Assembly (NCBI RefSeq): GCF_037102585.1
Contig: NW_027043819.1
Span: forward strand, 372,001-436,000
Reading direction: 5' to 3'
DNA length: 64,000 bases
Origin: Saccharomycopsis crataegensis
Lineage: Eukaryota > Ascomycota > Saccharomycetes > Ascoideales > Saccharomycopsidaceae
Made by a program: the position numbers and the translations under genes. The notes beneath the pieces are model-generated. The model made no database searches. It saw nothing but the letters and a program-made list of their open reading frames with translations, and was not told where the DNA came from. Shown here piece after piece: positions 62,868 through 64,000 of the stretch. Within the stretch, counting starts at the first letter, position 1. Every line of letters begins with the position of its first letter.

Positions 62868-62979
62868 TGTGTTGAAAGGGATGAAGAAGATAATAATATG
62901 AAAGAGTTAAAAATAAGCAAAGATGATTATTAGTAATGCAAAAGAATTGCAAGTTGTGAATATTGTTTGGGTAAGCCAC

Positions 62980-62983
<4 letters not shown>

Positions 62984-63016
<33 letters not shown>
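62984..63016. repeat. (TA)n microsatellite
   Basis: Sixteen tandem TA units in the promoter of the secreted-protein gene. Length variation could tune expression. Confidence 0.9.
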
Positions 63017-63017
<1 letters not shown>

Positions 63018-63414
63018 TAAAAAGAATCTCTATTGAAAAGTCTGTATGAGAATGAGAACGCCATTCACGGTTCTTGGAAATATGGATGCTTTGTAGAGAT
63101 ACGAGGCTAATGAATTTTTCCCATTCTAAAATGAACACTCTATTGCCATTTGCTAGCTAAAAATAATGGATTGTGACATAATTCTCCCTGAGGCATGTCG
63201 AGCGCGCACGGCAATGTCAGCTTGTTGGGAATGCAGAGGTGTCGATAAACAAAAACGGGCTAGACCCTTTTTTCGAAAAAGGACCCTTCACAAGACCAGA
63301 ATGCCTATCAAGGAATAATGAGAAATGAAGACATGCGGCATCACATTTAAGGATTCAACACAAATAATTATTTCAGCTGTGATAAATAATGTATGGGGAG
63401 GTCAAGGCTGTTTC

Positions 63415-63420
63415 CACGTG
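63415..63420. promoter_or_regulatory. CACGTG site upstream of VPS34
   Basis: A perfect E-box of the Cbf1/Pho4 type, in the VPS34 upstream region. Confidence 0.4.
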
Positions 63421-63549
63421 CTGGGCACTTACACCATTTCTGCGGGTCTTTCTCCAAGGAAAACAAAAAATCACAAGAAAAAATGACAACCGTTATCAAA
63501 CAAACAAGAAGATCAGGTACTAAAAGGGCAATAATAACTGAGAAAAGCT

Positions 63550-64000
63550 ATGGATAAAGGGACTGTCAGCGCCTCTTTTGCCCTCTCGAGTGAGCTTGAT
63601 ACAACCTTCAAGTTCAAAGTGCTTGCAATTGAAGGACAGTTTGAAAAACTAGTATCACAATCTGCAAGAATCTCCAATCCTAAACTCTATCAATGCTTAT
63701 CAAAAATAAAATACAACTCAGATTTGTTCATTGTTGCCCAGCTATTCAATGGAAACATCCCATTATCTTTACCAGTTCAGACAAAATATGTATCCTTTGA
63801 TTACAATCAACATCTATATCGCCAAGAAGGACTAAATAATGTTGGTGATTCGCTTGGTCGTGGAAATGGGACTTCTTCCAAACCCGAAAAGAATAATGGA
63901 TCGTTAATAACGGACAGTGTTAATACCCCATATAGAAGAGTGTTCAATCAATGGATCGATATGCCTATTAACTATAACCAACTACCTTTGGAATCCAAAT
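63550..64000 (+). CDS. VPS34: class III phosphatidylinositol 3-kinase, N-terminal part
   Basis: The frame opens at ATG 63550 and is still open at the window edge (150 codons visible). The segment matches the N-terminal C2 domain of Vps34. DLD/ELDTTFKFKVLAIEG (S. cerevisiae DLDVPLKVKIKSLEG), ISNPKLYQCLS, DLFIVAQLF, LSLPVQTKYVSF and FNQWIDMPINYNQLPL occur in the expected order. Between LPVQTKY and FNQWIDM there is an Asn/Gly/Ser insert of about 45 residues not present in S. cerevisiae. Vps34 makes PI3P for vacuolar sorting and autophagy with Vps15 and Vps30. The kinase domain lies beyond the window. Confidence 0.9.
   Translation, partial: MDKGTVSASFALSSELDTTFKFKVLAIEGQFEKLVSQSARISNPKLYQCLSKIKYNSDLFIVAQLFNGNIPLSLPVQTKYVSFDYNQHLYRQEGLNNVGDSLGRGNGTSSKPEKNNGSLITDSVNTPYRRVFNQWIDMPINYNQLPLESK

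Larger units (their letters stand above)
62868..63549. promoter_or_regulatory. divergent region between the secreted-protein gene and VPS34
   Basis: This is 682 bases between divergent starts. The (TA)n tract lies 117-149 bases from the secreted-protein start and can act as its TATA region. A CACGTG site (63415-63420) lies 130 bases before VPS34. No ORF is credible. Confidence 0.55.

Overview
The window is nuclear DNA of an ascomycete budding yeast (Saccharomycotina). It is AT-rich and gene-dense, with short introns that carry GTATGT-like 5' sites and TACTAAC-like branch points, and almost every recognisable protein has a yeast orthologue. A trimethyllysine dioxygenase gene, which S. cerevisiae lacks, and the rarity of CTG codons (seen mainly at non-conserved or Ser-compatible positions in BUD3, CDC14 and DCC1) point to a species outside Saccharomycetaceae. 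The CTG-Ser (Candida/Debaryomyces) clade is likely but not proven.

Layout: 1-9 kb holds an unrecognised seven-helix membrane protein, an unrecognised 707-residue protein, PGS1 (mitochondrial phospholipid synthesis) and a three-exon ERS1/cystinosin gene. 9-16 kb holds DNM1 (mitochondrial and peroxisomal fission), the three-exon RNA-binding gene GBP2, TAN1 (tRNA acetylation) and a small hypothetical protein. 16-25 kb holds a broken orphan gene, SDT1/PHM8, CWC15, DEP1 and the highly codon-biased GAPDH gene. 25-44 kb holds a 1.8-kb convergent gap, a multipass membrane protein, BUD3, DCC1 (one intron), an RFX-family repressor, PBA1 (first coding exon only 6 nt) and CDC14 (one intron). 44.5-49.6 kb is a gene-poor island between convergent genes, holding a decayed kinase-fold gene, a probable DNA-transposase relic and a possible 55-codon gene with a TATA box. 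49.6-64 kb holds trimethyllysine dioxygenase, a Pumilio protein, ARO2 (one intron), THP3, YUH1, a mitochondrial ribosomal protein of the Mrp1/Rsm26 type, a secreted cysteine-rich protein with a Kex2-type site, and the start of VPS34, which runs off the window.

There are no operons. Neighbouring genes are functionally unrelated housekeeping genes. Recurrent themes are mitochondria (PGS1, DNM1, the mitoribosomal protein), RNA processing (GBP2, CWC15, THP3, the Puf protein, TAN1) and the cell cycle or bud site (CDC14, DCC1, BUD3). No tRNA, rRNA or CRISPR was found. The accessory material (orphan pseudogene, kinase-like relic, transposase relic, small ORF, secreted Cys-rich protein) is the most interesting part. 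Homology calls are from memory of the families, without database searches.
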